Assembly: GCF_014699055.1 (NCBI RefSeq) | Contig: NZ_JACXAC010000005.1 | Location: 434,001 to 498,000, forward strand | Reading direction: 5' to 3' | Length of the DNA stretch: 64,000 bases | Source: Hymenobacter armeniacus | GTDB taxonomy: Bacteria > Bacteroidota > Bacteroidia > Cytophagales > Hymenobacteraceae | Shown: positions 1 to 7,466 of the stretch, piece after piece | Layout: every line of letters begins with the position of its first letter | Position numbering within the stretch: position 1 is the stretch's first letter | Position numbers and translations under genes: made by a program | The notes under the pieces: model-generated | The model's input: only the letters and a program-made list of their open reading frames with translations | Database searches by the model: none | What the model was told of the DNA's origin: nothing

Positions 1-2
1 CC

Positions 3-2048
3 ACCGGCCTGACCCTGAACGGCGCGGCCCTGGCTTTGTCGGCCATCACGGCCAACACCGCCACCAGCCTGACCTTCACGCTGCCCGCCGGGGCCACCAG
101 CGGCCTGCTGACCGTGACCACCCTGGGCGGCACCAGCAACGGCCTGCCCTTCACGGTGACCGTGGTGCCAGTGGCCACCAGCTGGACCGGTACCGTGAGC
201 ACCGACTGGTTCACGGCCGGCAACTGGAGTGCTGGCGTGCCCACCACCGTGCTGGACGCGACCATTCCGGCCACGGCACCCAACATGCCCGCCATTGCGG
301 CGGGCACTGCTTCGGTGCGCTCGCTCACGGTCAATTCCGGCGCCACGCTCATTCAAACGGGCGGCACGCTCGACGTGTGGGGCGACCTGACCAACAACGG
401 CACCTTCGTGCCCAGCGGGGGCACGGTGGCAATGGGCGCCACGGCCGTGACCAATGGCCCCAACCTGCTCGGGTCGAGCCGCGTGCGCTTTTGGAACCTC
501 ACCGTGCAGGCCAACGGCGTGCTGCTGAGCACGTCGGCCGGCGCCACGGTGCGCCGCGTGCTGACGCTAAACGGCACCTTCGTGACGCAGGGCAACCCCT
601 TCACGTTGGAGTCGGACGCCACCGCCACGGCCGTGGTGGTGAACAATGCCGGGGGCCTCGTTTTCGGTACGGCCACCGTGCAGCGCTACATCGACCCGAG
701 CCTGAATGCCGGTCTGGGCTACCGCCACTACTCGGCGCCGGTGGGCCTGGCTACCGTGGCGAGCCTGGCCACAGGCTCGTTTGCCCCGGTGGTTAATTCG
801 GCTTACAACGGCTCGGCGGCGCCGGGCGGCGTGACGCCCTTCCCCACGGTGTACGGCTACGACCAGAGCCGCCTGACGCTGAGCAACAACCTCAGCGCCT
901 TCGACAAAGGCTGGTTCTCGCCGGCTGCCCTGACCGACCCGCTGACCGTGGGCCAGGGCTACGCCGTGAACCTGGCCGCCAACCAGACGCTGAGCGTGGC
1001 CGGGCCGCTGAACAACGGCAACCTGACGGTGTCGTTGGCCAGCAACCGCGCCACCACTGCCGACGGCGGCTGGCAGCTGGTGGGCAACCCGTACCCCGCG
1101 CCGCTGGATTACTCCTTGGTGGCGTTGGCCGACCGGGCCGGTCTGGATGGGGCCATCTACGTGTACAGCAGCAGCAGCCAGTACGCCGGCCAATACCGCA
1201 GCTACGTGAATGGCGTGGGCGGCAACCCGGTCATTCCGTCGGGCCAGGGCTTCTTCGCCCGCGTGGCCACCGGCCAGTCGGCAGGGGCGCTCACGTTCCG
1301 CAACAGCCAGCGCCTGACCGTGCCCAGCACCACGCCCTTCCAGCGCACGGCCGAAGCCCGGCCCCTGGTGCAGCTGACGCTGCGCGGCGCCACAGGTACG
1401 GCTTCGGACGAGGCCTATGTGTATGCCGAGACGGGCGCCACGGCCGCCTTTGACGGCGCATTCGATGCCGAGAAGCTGCCCAACACCACGGGCCTGAACC
1501 TGTCGTCGGGAGCCGCCGGGCGCGAGCTGGCCATCAACGGCCTGCCTGCCTTCACCTCCGGCACGGTGGTGCCGCTGAGCGTAGGCGTGCCCACCGCCGG
1601 CACCTACACCTTGCAAGTGGCCCAGCTGCTGAACCTGCCCGCCGGCACCGCCGCCGTGCTCGTGGATGCCCAGCTAGGCACCCGCACCGATTTGGCTGCG
1701 CTGCCGGCTGCCGGCTACGCTTTCACGGTGACTTCGGCCCAGGCCAGCGCCCTGCTCAGCGGCCGCTTCTTCCTGAACCTGGTGCCCGCCGCTCCGCTGG
1801 CCTCGGCCAATGGCCGTCCGACCGCGGCGCTGGGCCTGTTCCCCAACCCAACCCTGGCCCGCGCCACCACGCTCACCGGCGCGCAAGCCGGTGCCCCGGT
1901 AACCGTGTTTGACGCCGTGGGCCGCCTCGTGCTCACCACTGCGGCCACCGCGGCCGGCACGGCCCAGCTAGCCCTGCCCGCAGGCGCGGCCACGGGCGTG
2001 TACGTGGTGCGTACCGGCACCCAGGCCATCAAGCTGGTGGTGGAGTAA
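3..2048 (+). CDS. T9SS sorting-domain surface protein, 5'-truncated by window edge
   Basis: The frame is open to the left edge, so the true start lies outside; the first in-window start-like codon (TTG at 36) is not a credible start. The visible part begins with a Gly/Thr-rich stretch that resembles the end of an IPT/TIG domain, followed by a 'W...GNW' segment and repetitive beta-strand-rich sequence typical of secreted Bacteroidota adhesins. The last ~75 residues (LGLFPNP..., then VTVFDAVGRLVL, ending IKLVVE) match the T9SS type A C-terminal sorting domain, which directs export across the outer membrane and is then cleaved. A strong terminator follows directly. The molecular function of the passenger region is unknown. 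Confidence 0.85.
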   Translation, partial: TGLTLNGAALALSAITANTATSLTFTLPAGATSGLLTVTTLGGTSNGLPFTVTVVPVATSWTGTVSTDWFTAGNWSAGVPTTVLDATIPATAPNMPAIAAGTASVRSLTVNSGATLIQTGGTLDVWGDLTNNGTFVPSGGTVAMGATAVTNGPNLLGSSRVRFWNLTVQANGVLLSTSAGATVRRVLTLNGTFVTQGNPFTLESDATATAVVVNNAGGLVFGTATVQRYIDPSLNAGLGYRHYSAPVGLATVASLATGSFAPVVNSAYNGSAAPGGVTPFPTVYGYDQSRLTLSNNLSAFDKGWFSPAALTDPLTVGQGYAVNLAANQTLSVAGPLNNGNLTVSLASNRATTADGGWQLVGNPYPAPLDYSLVALADRAGLDGAIYVYSSSSQYAGQYRSYVNGVGGNPVIPSGQGFFARVATGQSAGALTFRNSQRLTVPSTTPFQRTAEARPLVQLTLRGATGTASDEAYVYAETGATAAFDGAFDAEKLPNTTGLNLSSGAAGRELAINGLPAFTSGTVVPLSVGVPTAGTYTLQVAQLLNLPAGTAAVLVDAQLGTRTDLAALPAAGYAFTVTSAQASALLSGRFFLNLVPAAPLASANGRPTAALGLFPNPTLARATTLTGAQAGAPVTVFDAVGRLVLTTAATAAGTAQLALPAGAATGVYVVRTGTQAIKLVVE

Positions 2049-2065
2049 GCCGGTTGCGTAAGCAG

Positions 2066-2101
2066 TAAAAAGCCCCGGCGCTATGCGTCGGGGCTTTTTT
2101 T
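2066..2101. terminator. Bidirectional rho-independent terminator
   Basis: A GC-rich stem (AGCCCCG ... CGGGGCT) is flanked by A-run on the left and a T-run on the right. It sits between the convergent ends of the T9SS gene (+) and the HAD gene (-), so it can serve both. Confidence 0.85.
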
Positions 2102-2113
2102 ACGGTCGGCAGG

Positions 2114-2830
2114 CTAGGTCAGCTGCATGTAGTTGCGCTGGGCGCGCTGCTTGTCGGGCTTGGGGGCTTCCGGCTGCTCGGCCAGCAGCTCCAGCAGGCG
2201 TTCGGGCGTGAGCTCGGTGAAATCCTTGATGACGGTGAGCGGGGCCTGAAACGCCTTGGCCGGCACGCCCGAGGCCACGGCCACGCAGCGCATGCCGGCC
2301 CTGTAGGCCGCCTGCTCGCCCAGCACGGCGTCTTCAAACACGATGCAGTCTTGGGGCCGAGCGCCCAGCTTGGCGGCGGCCACCGCGAAGGTGTCGCCGT
2401 GGGGTTTGCCGCGTGCCACGTCGTCTTTGCCCACCACCACGTCGAAGAAGCGGCGCAGGTCGAGGTGGTCGATGATGTAGGCAATGGTTTCGGGCGGCGA
2501 GCTGGTGCCGAGGGCAATGCGGAAGCCCGCGGCGCGGGCCGCTTCCAGAAAGCGGCTGAGGCCGGGCGTCTCGCGGCGCTTGCTCCAGTACAGGGTGCGG
2601 TACAGAAACTCACGCTGCGAGGCGTACTCCTTGAGCTGCTTTTCGGGCACGGGGTGGCGAAAAACCGTCTTGAGAATGTTGGTGGCCGGCATGCCGTTGA
2701 GGCGCTGCAGCAGTTTGCGGGCGTTGGTGCTCAGGCCCAAGTCGCGGAAGAGCAGCTGGAAGGCGCGGGCCTGGTAGGGCGTGTTGTCGATGAGGACGCC
2801 GTCCATGTCGAAGATGAGGGCTGGTTTCAT
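2114..2830 (-). CDS. HAD-superfamily phosphatase, beta-phosphoglucomutase-like
   Basis: 238 aa. The N-terminus carries the HAD motif I (FDMDG, nucleophile D8 and acid D10), followed by a helical cap, motif II in 'LGTSSPPE', a motif III lysine region and motif IV in 'CIVFEDAVLGEQAA'. This is the subfamily IA layout of beta-phosphoglucomutase/phosphoglycolate-phosphatase-like enzymes. The substrate cannot be deduced. The start is the ATG at 2830, where homology to HAD proteins begins; the frame continues upstream only as non-homologous sequence through interspersed palindromes. It is divergent from the alkaline phosphatase gene. Confidence 0.88.
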   Translation of the reverse strand: MKPALIFDMDGVLIDNTPYQARAFQLLFRDLGLSTNARKLLQRLNGMPATNILKTVFRHPVPEKQLKEYASQREFLYRTLYWSKRRETPGLSRFLEAARAAGFRIALGTSSPPETIAYIIDHLDLRRFFDVVVGKDDVARGKPHGDTFAVAAAKLGARPQDCIVFEDAVLGEQAAYRAGMRCVAVASGVPAKAFQAPLTVIKDFTELTPERLLELLAEQPEAPKPDKQRAQRNYMQLT

Positions 2831-2843
2831 AGGAAGCGAGGGT

Positions 2844-2871
2844 GTAGAGACGCAAGATGTTGCGTCTCTAC
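2844..2871. repeat. Interspersed palindromic repeat, copy 1
   Basis: Perfect 12-bp arms (GTAGAGACGCAA / TTGCGTCTCTAC) around a 4-nt loop GATG. It lies 13 bp upstream of the HAD start and is repeated 60 bp away. Confidence 0.85.
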
Positions 2872-2930
2872 GTTGAACGACTTGCGCTTGAACGGTGACG
2901 TGCCGCTGGCACCCAAATGGCGCGGACGGC

Positions 2931-2955
2931 GAGACGCAAGATGTTGCGTCTCTAC
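2931..2955. repeat. Interspersed palindromic repeat, copy 2
   Basis: Same sequence as the copy at 2844-2871 but lacking the first three bases, same orientation and same GATG loop (arms GAGACGCAA / TTGCGTCTC). It lies just upstream of the alkaline phosphatase promoter. Confidence 0.85.
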
Positions 2956-2972
2956 AGCGCGGCGATGCGCGG

Positions 2973-2980
2973 TATCTTTG
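2973..2980 (+). promoter_or_regulatory. -7 promoter element of alkaline phosphatase gene
   Basis: TATCTTTG matches the Bacteroidota sigma-ABfr -7 consensus TANNTTTG. It ends 27 nt before the preferred TTG start (3008) and 3 nt before an alternative in-frame TTG at 2984. Confidence 0.6.
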
Positions 2981-3007
2981 CCGTTGCATAGCCTTACCCG
3001 CTTTTAC

Positions 3008-4723
3008 TTGAAAAAGATACTGCCGTTCACCGTGGCCGCTCTGCTGGCCGCCGCCCCAGCCTTCGCCCAGAAAGCCGAAAAGCCCCTCCCGCGCCCCAAG
3101 CTGGTCGTCGGCATCGTGGTCGACCAGATGCGCTACGACTACATCTACCGCTACTGGAGCAAGTACCCGGCCGGGGGCTTCCGGCGCCTGCTGGGGCAGG
3201 GCTTCAGCTACGAGAGCTGCCACTACAACTACGTGCCCACCTACACTGGTCCTGGCCACGCCAGCGTGTACACCGGCACCACGCCGGCCGTGCACGGCAT
3301 TGTGGGCAACAACTGGTTTGAGCGCGAAACCGGCAAGGGTACCTACGTGACCGAAGACAAAACCGTGCACGCCGTGGGCGGCACCGAAGCGGCCGGCCAG
3401 ATGTCGCCGCGCCACCTGCTGGCCACCACCATCACCGACGAGCTGCGGCTGGCCACAAATTTTCAGGCCAAAACCATCGGCCTCAGCATGAAGGACCGGG
3501 GCAGCATCCTACCGGCCGGGCATTCGGCCACCGCCGCCTACTGGTACGACGGCACCAACGGCGCCTTTATCAGCAGCACCTTCTACCAGCCCACGCTGCC
3601 CGATTGGGTGCAGAAATTCAACGCCGCCGGCCACGCCGCCCGGTACCTGGCCCAGCCCTGGAACACGCTGCGGCCCATCGGCGACTACACCGAAAGCACC
3701 CCCGACGACGTGCCCTGGGAAGGCGCGTTCAAGGGCGAAAGCAAGCCCGTGTTTCCGCACGATCTGCCCGCGCTGGCGGCCGGCGCGCCCGCCTCGGTGC
3801 AGCCCGCCCTCAAAAACTCGGGCGAAACCCGCAACCCGCAGGCGCCCACCCAGAACCTCGACCTCATCCGCAGCACGCCCTTCGGCAACTCGCTCACCAC
3901 CGACTTCGCCCTCGAAACCCTGCGCCAGGAGCAGATGGGCCAGCGCGGCGTGACCGATTTCCTGGCCATCAGCTACAGCAGCACCGACTACGTGGGCCAC
4001 CAGTTCGGCCCCAACTCCATCGAAGCCGAAGACACCTACCTGCGCCTCGACCGCGAGCTGGCCCGCCTGTTTGAGGCGCTCGATAAGCAAGTGGGCAAAG
4101 GCCAGACCCTGGTGTTCCTCACCGCCGACCACGCCGCGGCCCACGCCGTGGGCTTCAACCAGGCCCACCGGCTGCCCGGCGGCGGCGTGGGACCCGCCGT
4201 GATGCGCGACTCGGTGCAGCGCGCCCTCACCCGCCAGTACGGCCCCGGCCAGTGGGTGCTCAGCTACGAAAACCAGCAGGTGTACCTCAACCGCCAGCTG
4301 CTCAAGAAGAAAAACATCGACCTGGGCAAGGCCCAGCAGGACGTGGCCGCCGCGCTACTCACGCTGCCCGGCGTGACGCAGGCCCTCACCGCCCTCGACC
4401 TGCAGCGCGCCCACTGGAGCGAAGGCCTGGGCATGTACCAGGAAAACGGCTTTTTTGCCCCGCGCTCCGGCGACGTGCTCACCGTGCTGGCCCCCGGCTG
4501 GCTGGAGGCCTACGCCTACCCCGTGGTGAAGGGCACCACCCACGGCTCCAGCGGGGCGTATGACACGCACGTGCCGCTGCTATTTTGGGGCTGGGGCGTG
4601 AAACACGGCACTTCGGCGGCCGCCGTACGTATCACGGACATCGCGCCCACCATTGCGCGCTTTCTGCACATTCAGGAACCCAGCGGTTGTTCGGGGGTTC
4701 CTTTGGTGGAGGTGCTTCGTTGA
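3008..4723 (+). CDS. pafA: PafA-type alkaline phosphatase (AP superfamily), secreted
   Basis: 571 aa from a TTG start that gives a clean signal peptide (MKKILPFTVAALLAAAPAFA, cleaved before Q21). The mature part shows metal ligand D39 (VGIVVDQMR), the nucleophile T80 in 'PTYTGPGHAS', N101 in 'GIVGNNW', and K162/R164 in 'MKDRGS', the residues that define PafA phosphomonoesterases; later ligands are D and H in 'SSTDYVGHQFG', 'TADHAA' and 'GTTHGS'. PafA enzymes are periplasmic, zinc-dependent and release phosphate from organic monoesters without repression by phosphate. The stop codon overlaps the left inverted repeat of the following element. The TTG at 2984 is an alternative start. Confidence 0.9.
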   Translation: MKKILPFTVAALLAAAPAFAQKAEKPLPRPKLVVGIVVDQMRYDYIYRYWSKYPAGGFRRLLGQGFSYESCHYNYVPTYTGPGHASVYTGTTPAVHGIVGNNWFERETGKGTYVTEDKTVHAVGGTEAAGQMSPRHLLATTITDELRLATNFQAKTIGLSMKDRGSILPAGHSATAAYWYDGTNGAFISSTFYQPTLPDWVQKFNAAGHAARYLAQPWNTLRPIGDYTESTPDDVPWEGAFKGESKPVFPHDLPALAAGAPASVQPALKNSGETRNPQAPTQNLDLIRSTPFGNSLTTDFALETLRQEQMGQRGVTDFLAISYSSTDYVGHQFGPNSIEAEDTYLRLDRELARLFEALDKQVGKGQTLVFLTADHAAAHAVGFNQAHRLPGGGVGPAVMRDSVQRALTRQYGPGQWVLSYENQQVYLNRQLLKKKNIDLGKAQQDVAAALLTLPGVTQALTALDLQRAHWSEGLGMYQENGFFAPRSGDVLTVLAPGWLEAYAYPVVKGTTHGSSGAYDTHVPLLFWGWGVKHGTSAAAVRITDIAPTIARFLHIQEPSGCSGVPLVEVLR

Positions 4724-4753
4724 TTTGCTGATTTTTTGATGTGCTGATGTGCT
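4722..4753 (+). repeat. Left 32-bp inverted repeat of the four-helix-bundle element
   Basis: Exact reverse complement of 5221-5252. It starts inside the stop codon of the upstream phosphatase gene. Confidence 0.95.
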
Positions 4754-4766
4754 TTTCCGCGCGGGT

Positions 4767-5132
4767 TCATGCACTTGGCTGGGGTGAGCGTGCGGAGGAT
4801 ATGATTTTGGACAAAATTTTCCGGATGCTCAACAGGCGCGGCAGCAGTTCGCCGGGGCTTTCGTAGGAAGGGGCGTGGTGGCAGAGCAGCAGCCAATAAT
4901 CGGTTTCTTCGGCTTCTTTGGCCGCAATTTTACATTTGTGTACAAAGTCGGCGCGGCTTTCGGAACTTTGCGCCTCCCGAACATTCGCGCCAATTGCCGT
5001 TCCGCTCCTCATCAACTGTTTCGCCATGACGTAGCGCCGCTGCGCTTCCAGCCGTTCGGTGTACTCGATGATGAGCAGCGAAAATTCAAAAGTCAGCCGA
5101 ACAATTAGATTATCAGCTTCGGGAATTGCCAC
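4767..5132 (-). CDS. Four-helix-bundle protein, 23S rRNA intervening-sequence (IVP/S23) family
   Basis: 121 aa from the GTG at 5132 (a longer frame to 5225 exists but extends into the repeat-flanking region). The sequence has the family hallmarks: 'NLIVRLTFEFSLLIIEY', 'QLMRSGTAIGANVREAQ', 'DFVHKCKIAAKEAEETDYW' and 'LSIRKILSKII', i.e. four amphipathic helices. Relatives are encoded within 23S rRNA intervening sequences, and the family is structurally related to the Avd accessory protein of diversity-generating retroelements; biochemical function is not established. The gene is antisense to both neighbours and enclosed by perfect inverted repeats. Confidence 0.88.
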   Translation of the reverse strand: MAIPEADNLIVRLTFEFSLLIIEYTERLEAQRRYVMAKQLMRSGTAIGANVREAQSSESRADFVHKCKIAAKEAEETDYWLLLCHHAPSYESPGELLPRLLSIRKILSKIISSARSPQPSA

Positions 5133-5165
5133 GGCAAAATAGTTAAAAGTCAACCGGATATACCA

Positions 5166-5173
5166 CAAACATA
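5166..5173 (-). promoter_or_regulatory. -7 element for four-helix-bundle gene
   Basis: TATGTTTG on the minus strand fits TANNTTTG and lies 33 nt before the GTG start, inside the inverted repeats, so the element appears to carry its own promoter. Confidence 0.5.
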
Positions 5174-5220
5174 CGCTCTGCCTTGGCTCTCGGGTGGCTT
5201 GCCCACCAGCAACCAGCGGG

Positions 5221-5252
5221 AGCACATCAGCACATCAAAAAATCAGCAAATC
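5221..5252 (-). repeat. Right 32-bp inverted repeat of the four-helix-bundle element
   Basis: Exact reverse complement of 4722-4753; ends 6 bp upstream of the pyrophosphatase ATG. Confidence 0.95.
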
Positions 5253-5258
5253 TTAAGA

Positions 5259-5825
5259 ATGGCCCATTTTAATCCCTGGCACGACGTGTCGCGCGGCGAC
5301 GAAACGCCCACCATCGTGCAATCCATCATCGAAATCCCCAAAGGCAGCAAGGGCAAGTACGAGCTCGACAAAGAAAGCGGCCTGCTGAAGCTCGACCGCG
5401 TGCTGTTCTCGGCCGTGCACTACCCCGCCGCCTACGGCTTCATTCCGCAAACGTATTGCGACGACAAAGACCCCCTCGACATTCTGGTGCTGTGCTCGGT
5501 CGACATCGTGCCCATGTGCCTCGTGGAGGCCAAAGTCATCGGCGTGATGCAGATGGTGGACCAGGACGAGGAGGACGATAAAATCATCGCCGTGGCCGCC
5601 CACGACATCTCGGTGAACCACTACAACGACATCTCCGACCTGCCCCCGCACACGCTGCTCGAAATGCAGCGCTTCTTCGAAGACTACAAGGCCCTCGAGC
5701 ACAACAAGCACGTGGTGGTGGAGCGCTTCATGGGCAAGGAAGACGCCTACCGCATCATCAACGACAGCATCAAGCTCTACCAGGAAACCTTCGGCGAGCG
5801 CAAGGCGGTGCTGGAAGAAAAATAA
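5259..5825 (+). CDS. ppa: Inorganic pyrophosphatase, family I
   Basis: 188 aa. Hydrolyses pyrophosphate to phosphate in the cytoplasm, pulling biosynthetic reactions forward. Family I motifs are present: 'EIPKGSKGKYELDKESG' near the N-terminus, 'HYPAAYGFIPQTYCDDKDPLD' (the D-x-D-P-x-D metal site) and a C-terminal helical tail. The ATG at 5259 is chosen because homology starts there; the open frame upstream runs through the inverted repeat. The insertion of the four-helix-bundle element has left only 6 bp between the repeat and the start, so the normal promoter may have been displaced. Confidence 0.95.
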   Translation: MAHFNPWHDVSRGDETPTIVQSIIEIPKGSKGKYELDKESGLLKLDRVLFSAVHYPAAYGFIPQTYCDDKDPLDILVLCSVDIVPMCLVEAKVIGVMQMVDQDEEDDKIIAVAAHDISVNHYNDISDLPPHTLLEMQRFFEDYKALEHNKHVVVERFMGKEDAYRIINDSIKLYQETFGERKAVLEEK

Positions 5826-5856
5826 CCCGGACACGACCTAACGGCCGTTTTCTCGT

Positions 5857-5897
5857 AAAGGCGAAGCATGACCATTCAGCGTCCTGCTTCGCCTTTT
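5857..5897 (+). terminator. Terminator-like hairpin that contains the next gene's start codon
   Basis: Perfect 12-bp arms (AAAGGCGAAGCA / TGCTTCGCCTTT) with a 16-nt loop and a following T-run. The A of the DUF6766 ATG is the last base of the left arm and the TG is in the loop. It could terminate ppa transcription, mask the start codon, or both. Confidence 0.65.
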
Positions 5898-6551
5898 TGG
5901 CGTTTTTTATACGAAAACAGTCTGTTGTTGGTGATTGTCACCATGACACTGCTGACCTTGGGCGGCCAGTTCCTCACCGGCTGGTACGACTACAACGACG
6001 AGCTGCAGGACATGGGCCTGGCCCAGCTGTCGGCCGGCCAGTACCTCACGTCGGGTCATTTTCTGGAGGCCACCTTCGAAAACTGGGAAAGCGAATTCCT
6101 GCAAATGGGCCTCTACGTGCTGCTCACCGTGTGGCTGCGCCAGAAAGGCTCTTCCGAATCGAAAAAGCTGTACGAAGAAGAGGAGGTAGACGCCGAGCCC
6201 GACCCCAGCAAAGAAGACGCCCCCGGCCCCGTGAAGCACGGCGGCTGGGTGCTGAAGCTGTACAAAAACTCGCTCAGCCTCGCCTTTTTCGTCTTGTTTT
6301 TGCTCTCCCTCTGGCTGCACGCCAAGGGCGGCGCCGAAGTATACAGCATCGAGCAGGTGCACGACGGCAAGCCCGCCGTGGATACGCTGGCCTACATGGC
6401 CACCTCGCGGTTCTGGTTCGAGTCGTTGCAGAACTGGCAGAGCGAGTTCCTCAGCATCCTGAGCATCGTGGGCCTCAGCATCTTCCTGCGCCAGCACGGC
6501 TCGCCCGAAAGCAAGCCCGTGGACGCCGCCTACGCCGAAACCGGCAAGTAG
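5868..6551 (+). CDS. DUF6766-type membrane protein with two homologous halves
   Basis: 227 aa. Two similar units are visible: 'FWRFLYENSLLLVIVTMTLL...GQFLTGW...FENWESEFLQMGLYVLLTVWLRQKGSSESK' and 'WVLKLYKNSLSLAFFVLFLLSLWLHAKGG...LQNWQSEFLSILSIVGLSIFLRQHGSPESK'. Each has two hydrophobic segments ending in the same R-Q-(K/H)-G-S-x-E-S-K motif, joined by an acidic linker, giving about four membrane helices. This matches the DUF6766 family, whose role is unknown. The start codon is embedded in a hairpin with terminator form. Confidence 0.75.
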   Translation: MTIQRPASPFWRFLYENSLLLVIVTMTLLTLGGQFLTGWYDYNDELQDMGLAQLSAGQYLTSGHFLEATFENWESEFLQMGLYVLLTVWLRQKGSSESKKLYEEEEVDAEPDPSKEDAPGPVKHGGWVLKLYKNSLSLAFFVLFLLSLWLHAKGGAEVYSIEQVHDGKPAVDTLAYMATSRFWFESLQNWQSEFLSILSIVGLSIFLRQHGSPESKPVDAAYAETGK

Positions 6552-6589
6552 CGGCACCGCCCTGTGGCGCCGTGGCGCTAATTTCGGCC

Positions 6590-7459
6590 GTGCCCACGCC
6601 GCCTGCTCCTTCCCTGCGCTTCTCCTGGCCCCGCCGGCTGCTCGACGCCGTGCTCTACAGCAGCGTGTGGCTGTCGGGCGCGGCGGCGGCCCAGACGGCC
6701 TATACCCTGCACCTGTGGCCGCCCCTCGACGCGGCCGGCTACCGGCTGGTGCTGCTGGTGTTTGCCGCCACGCTGCTGGTTTATAACCTCGACGCCGCCT
6801 TGCCCTTCAAGCACCGGCAGCCGGCGGGCACTTCCGGGCGCAAGGCCTGGCAGCAGCGCCACCGCCGCGGGCTGGCCCTGATGGCGGCCGGCGCCGCGCT
6901 GGTGGCGGGCGGGCTTTTTCTGGCCGATGGCTGGTGGCGCTACCTGCCCAAACTGCTGCCGCTGGCGGCGCTGGCGTTGCTGTATTCGTGGCCGCTGCTG
7001 CGCTGGCGCGGCCGGCGGCGGGCCCTGCGCGAAGTGCCACTGCTGAAAGTGTTTCTCATTGCCGGGGTGTGGTCGCTGGTCACGGTGGGGCTGCCGGCCC
7101 TGCTGCTGCACCACCCGCTGACGGCCGTAGCGGGGCTGCTGGCGCTGCGTTTCTGCCTGGTGCTGGCCCTGGCCATTGTGTTCGACATTCGAGACGTGAG
7201 CCGCGACCGGGCGGCGGGCACGCACACCTTCCCAGTGCTGCTGGGGCTGCGCGGGGCTAAGCTGGTGGCGTTGGCGTTTTTGGCCGCTACTTTGGTGCTG
7301 GGCTTGGGCTGGGGCATGCCGCGGCTGGGCCTGCTGCTCACCGTGCTGTTGGCCGCCACCGTCATTGTGCTGGCGCACGAGCGCCGCGACGATTATTTTT
7401 TCGCCCTGCTGGCCGACGGCGTGCTGCTGGTGCCCCCCATTCTCTACTTCCTGAGCTAG
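6590..7459 (+). CDS. UbiA-like integral membrane protein
   Basis: 289 aa from a GTG start that follows a weak TAATTTCG -7-like box. About eight or nine hydrophobic segments are visible. The segment 'VFDIRDVSRDRAAGTHTFPVLLG' fits the second Asp-rich motif of UbiA prenyltransferases (DxRDxxxD, then G-x-x-T-x-P), which binds the diphosphate of a prenyl donor; the first motif (normally NDxxD) is only weakly represented by 'YNLDA'. It may prenylate a quinone-type acceptor or be a diverged relative. It begins 38 nt after the DUF6766 gene. Confidence 0.65.
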   Translation: MPTPPAPSLRFSWPRRLLDAVLYSSVWLSGAAAAQTAYTLHLWPPLDAAGYRLVLLVFAATLLVYNLDAALPFKHRQPAGTSGRKAWQQRHRRGLALMAAGAALVAGGLFLADGWWRYLPKLLPLAALALLYSWPLLRWRGRRRALREVPLLKVFLIAGVWSLVTVGLPALLLHHPLTAVAGLLALRFCLVLALAIVFDIRDVSRDRAAGTHTFPVLLGLRGAKLVALAFLAATLVLGLGWGMPRLGLLLTVLLAATVIVLAHERRDDYFFALLADGVLLVPPILYFLS

Positions 7460-7466
7460 CCGGGTT

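Larger units (their letters stand above)
4722..5252. mobile_element. 531-bp inverted-repeat-bounded unit carrying a four-helix-bundle gene
   Basis: Perfect 32-bp inverted repeats (4722-4753 and 5221-5252) bound one gene on the minus strand between two plus-strand genes. Each repeat is built from four octamers related to GATGTGCT (two exact copies plus GATTTGCT and GATTTTTT). The left repeat overlaps the TGA of the phosphatase gene and the right repeat ends 6 bp before the pyrophosphatase ATG, as expected for an insertion. No transposase is present and no target duplication is obvious. Mobility is an inference. Confidence 0.6.

Noticed and set aside
2351..3007. N-terminal extension of the alkaline phosphatase frame
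   Set aside because: The extra ~220 residues run antisense through the HAD gene and two palindromes; promoter and signal peptide place the start at 3008 (or 2984).
4875..5108. 77-codon plus-strand frame inside the inverted-repeat unit
   Set aside because: Antisense of the four-helix-bundle gene; no start signal or homology.
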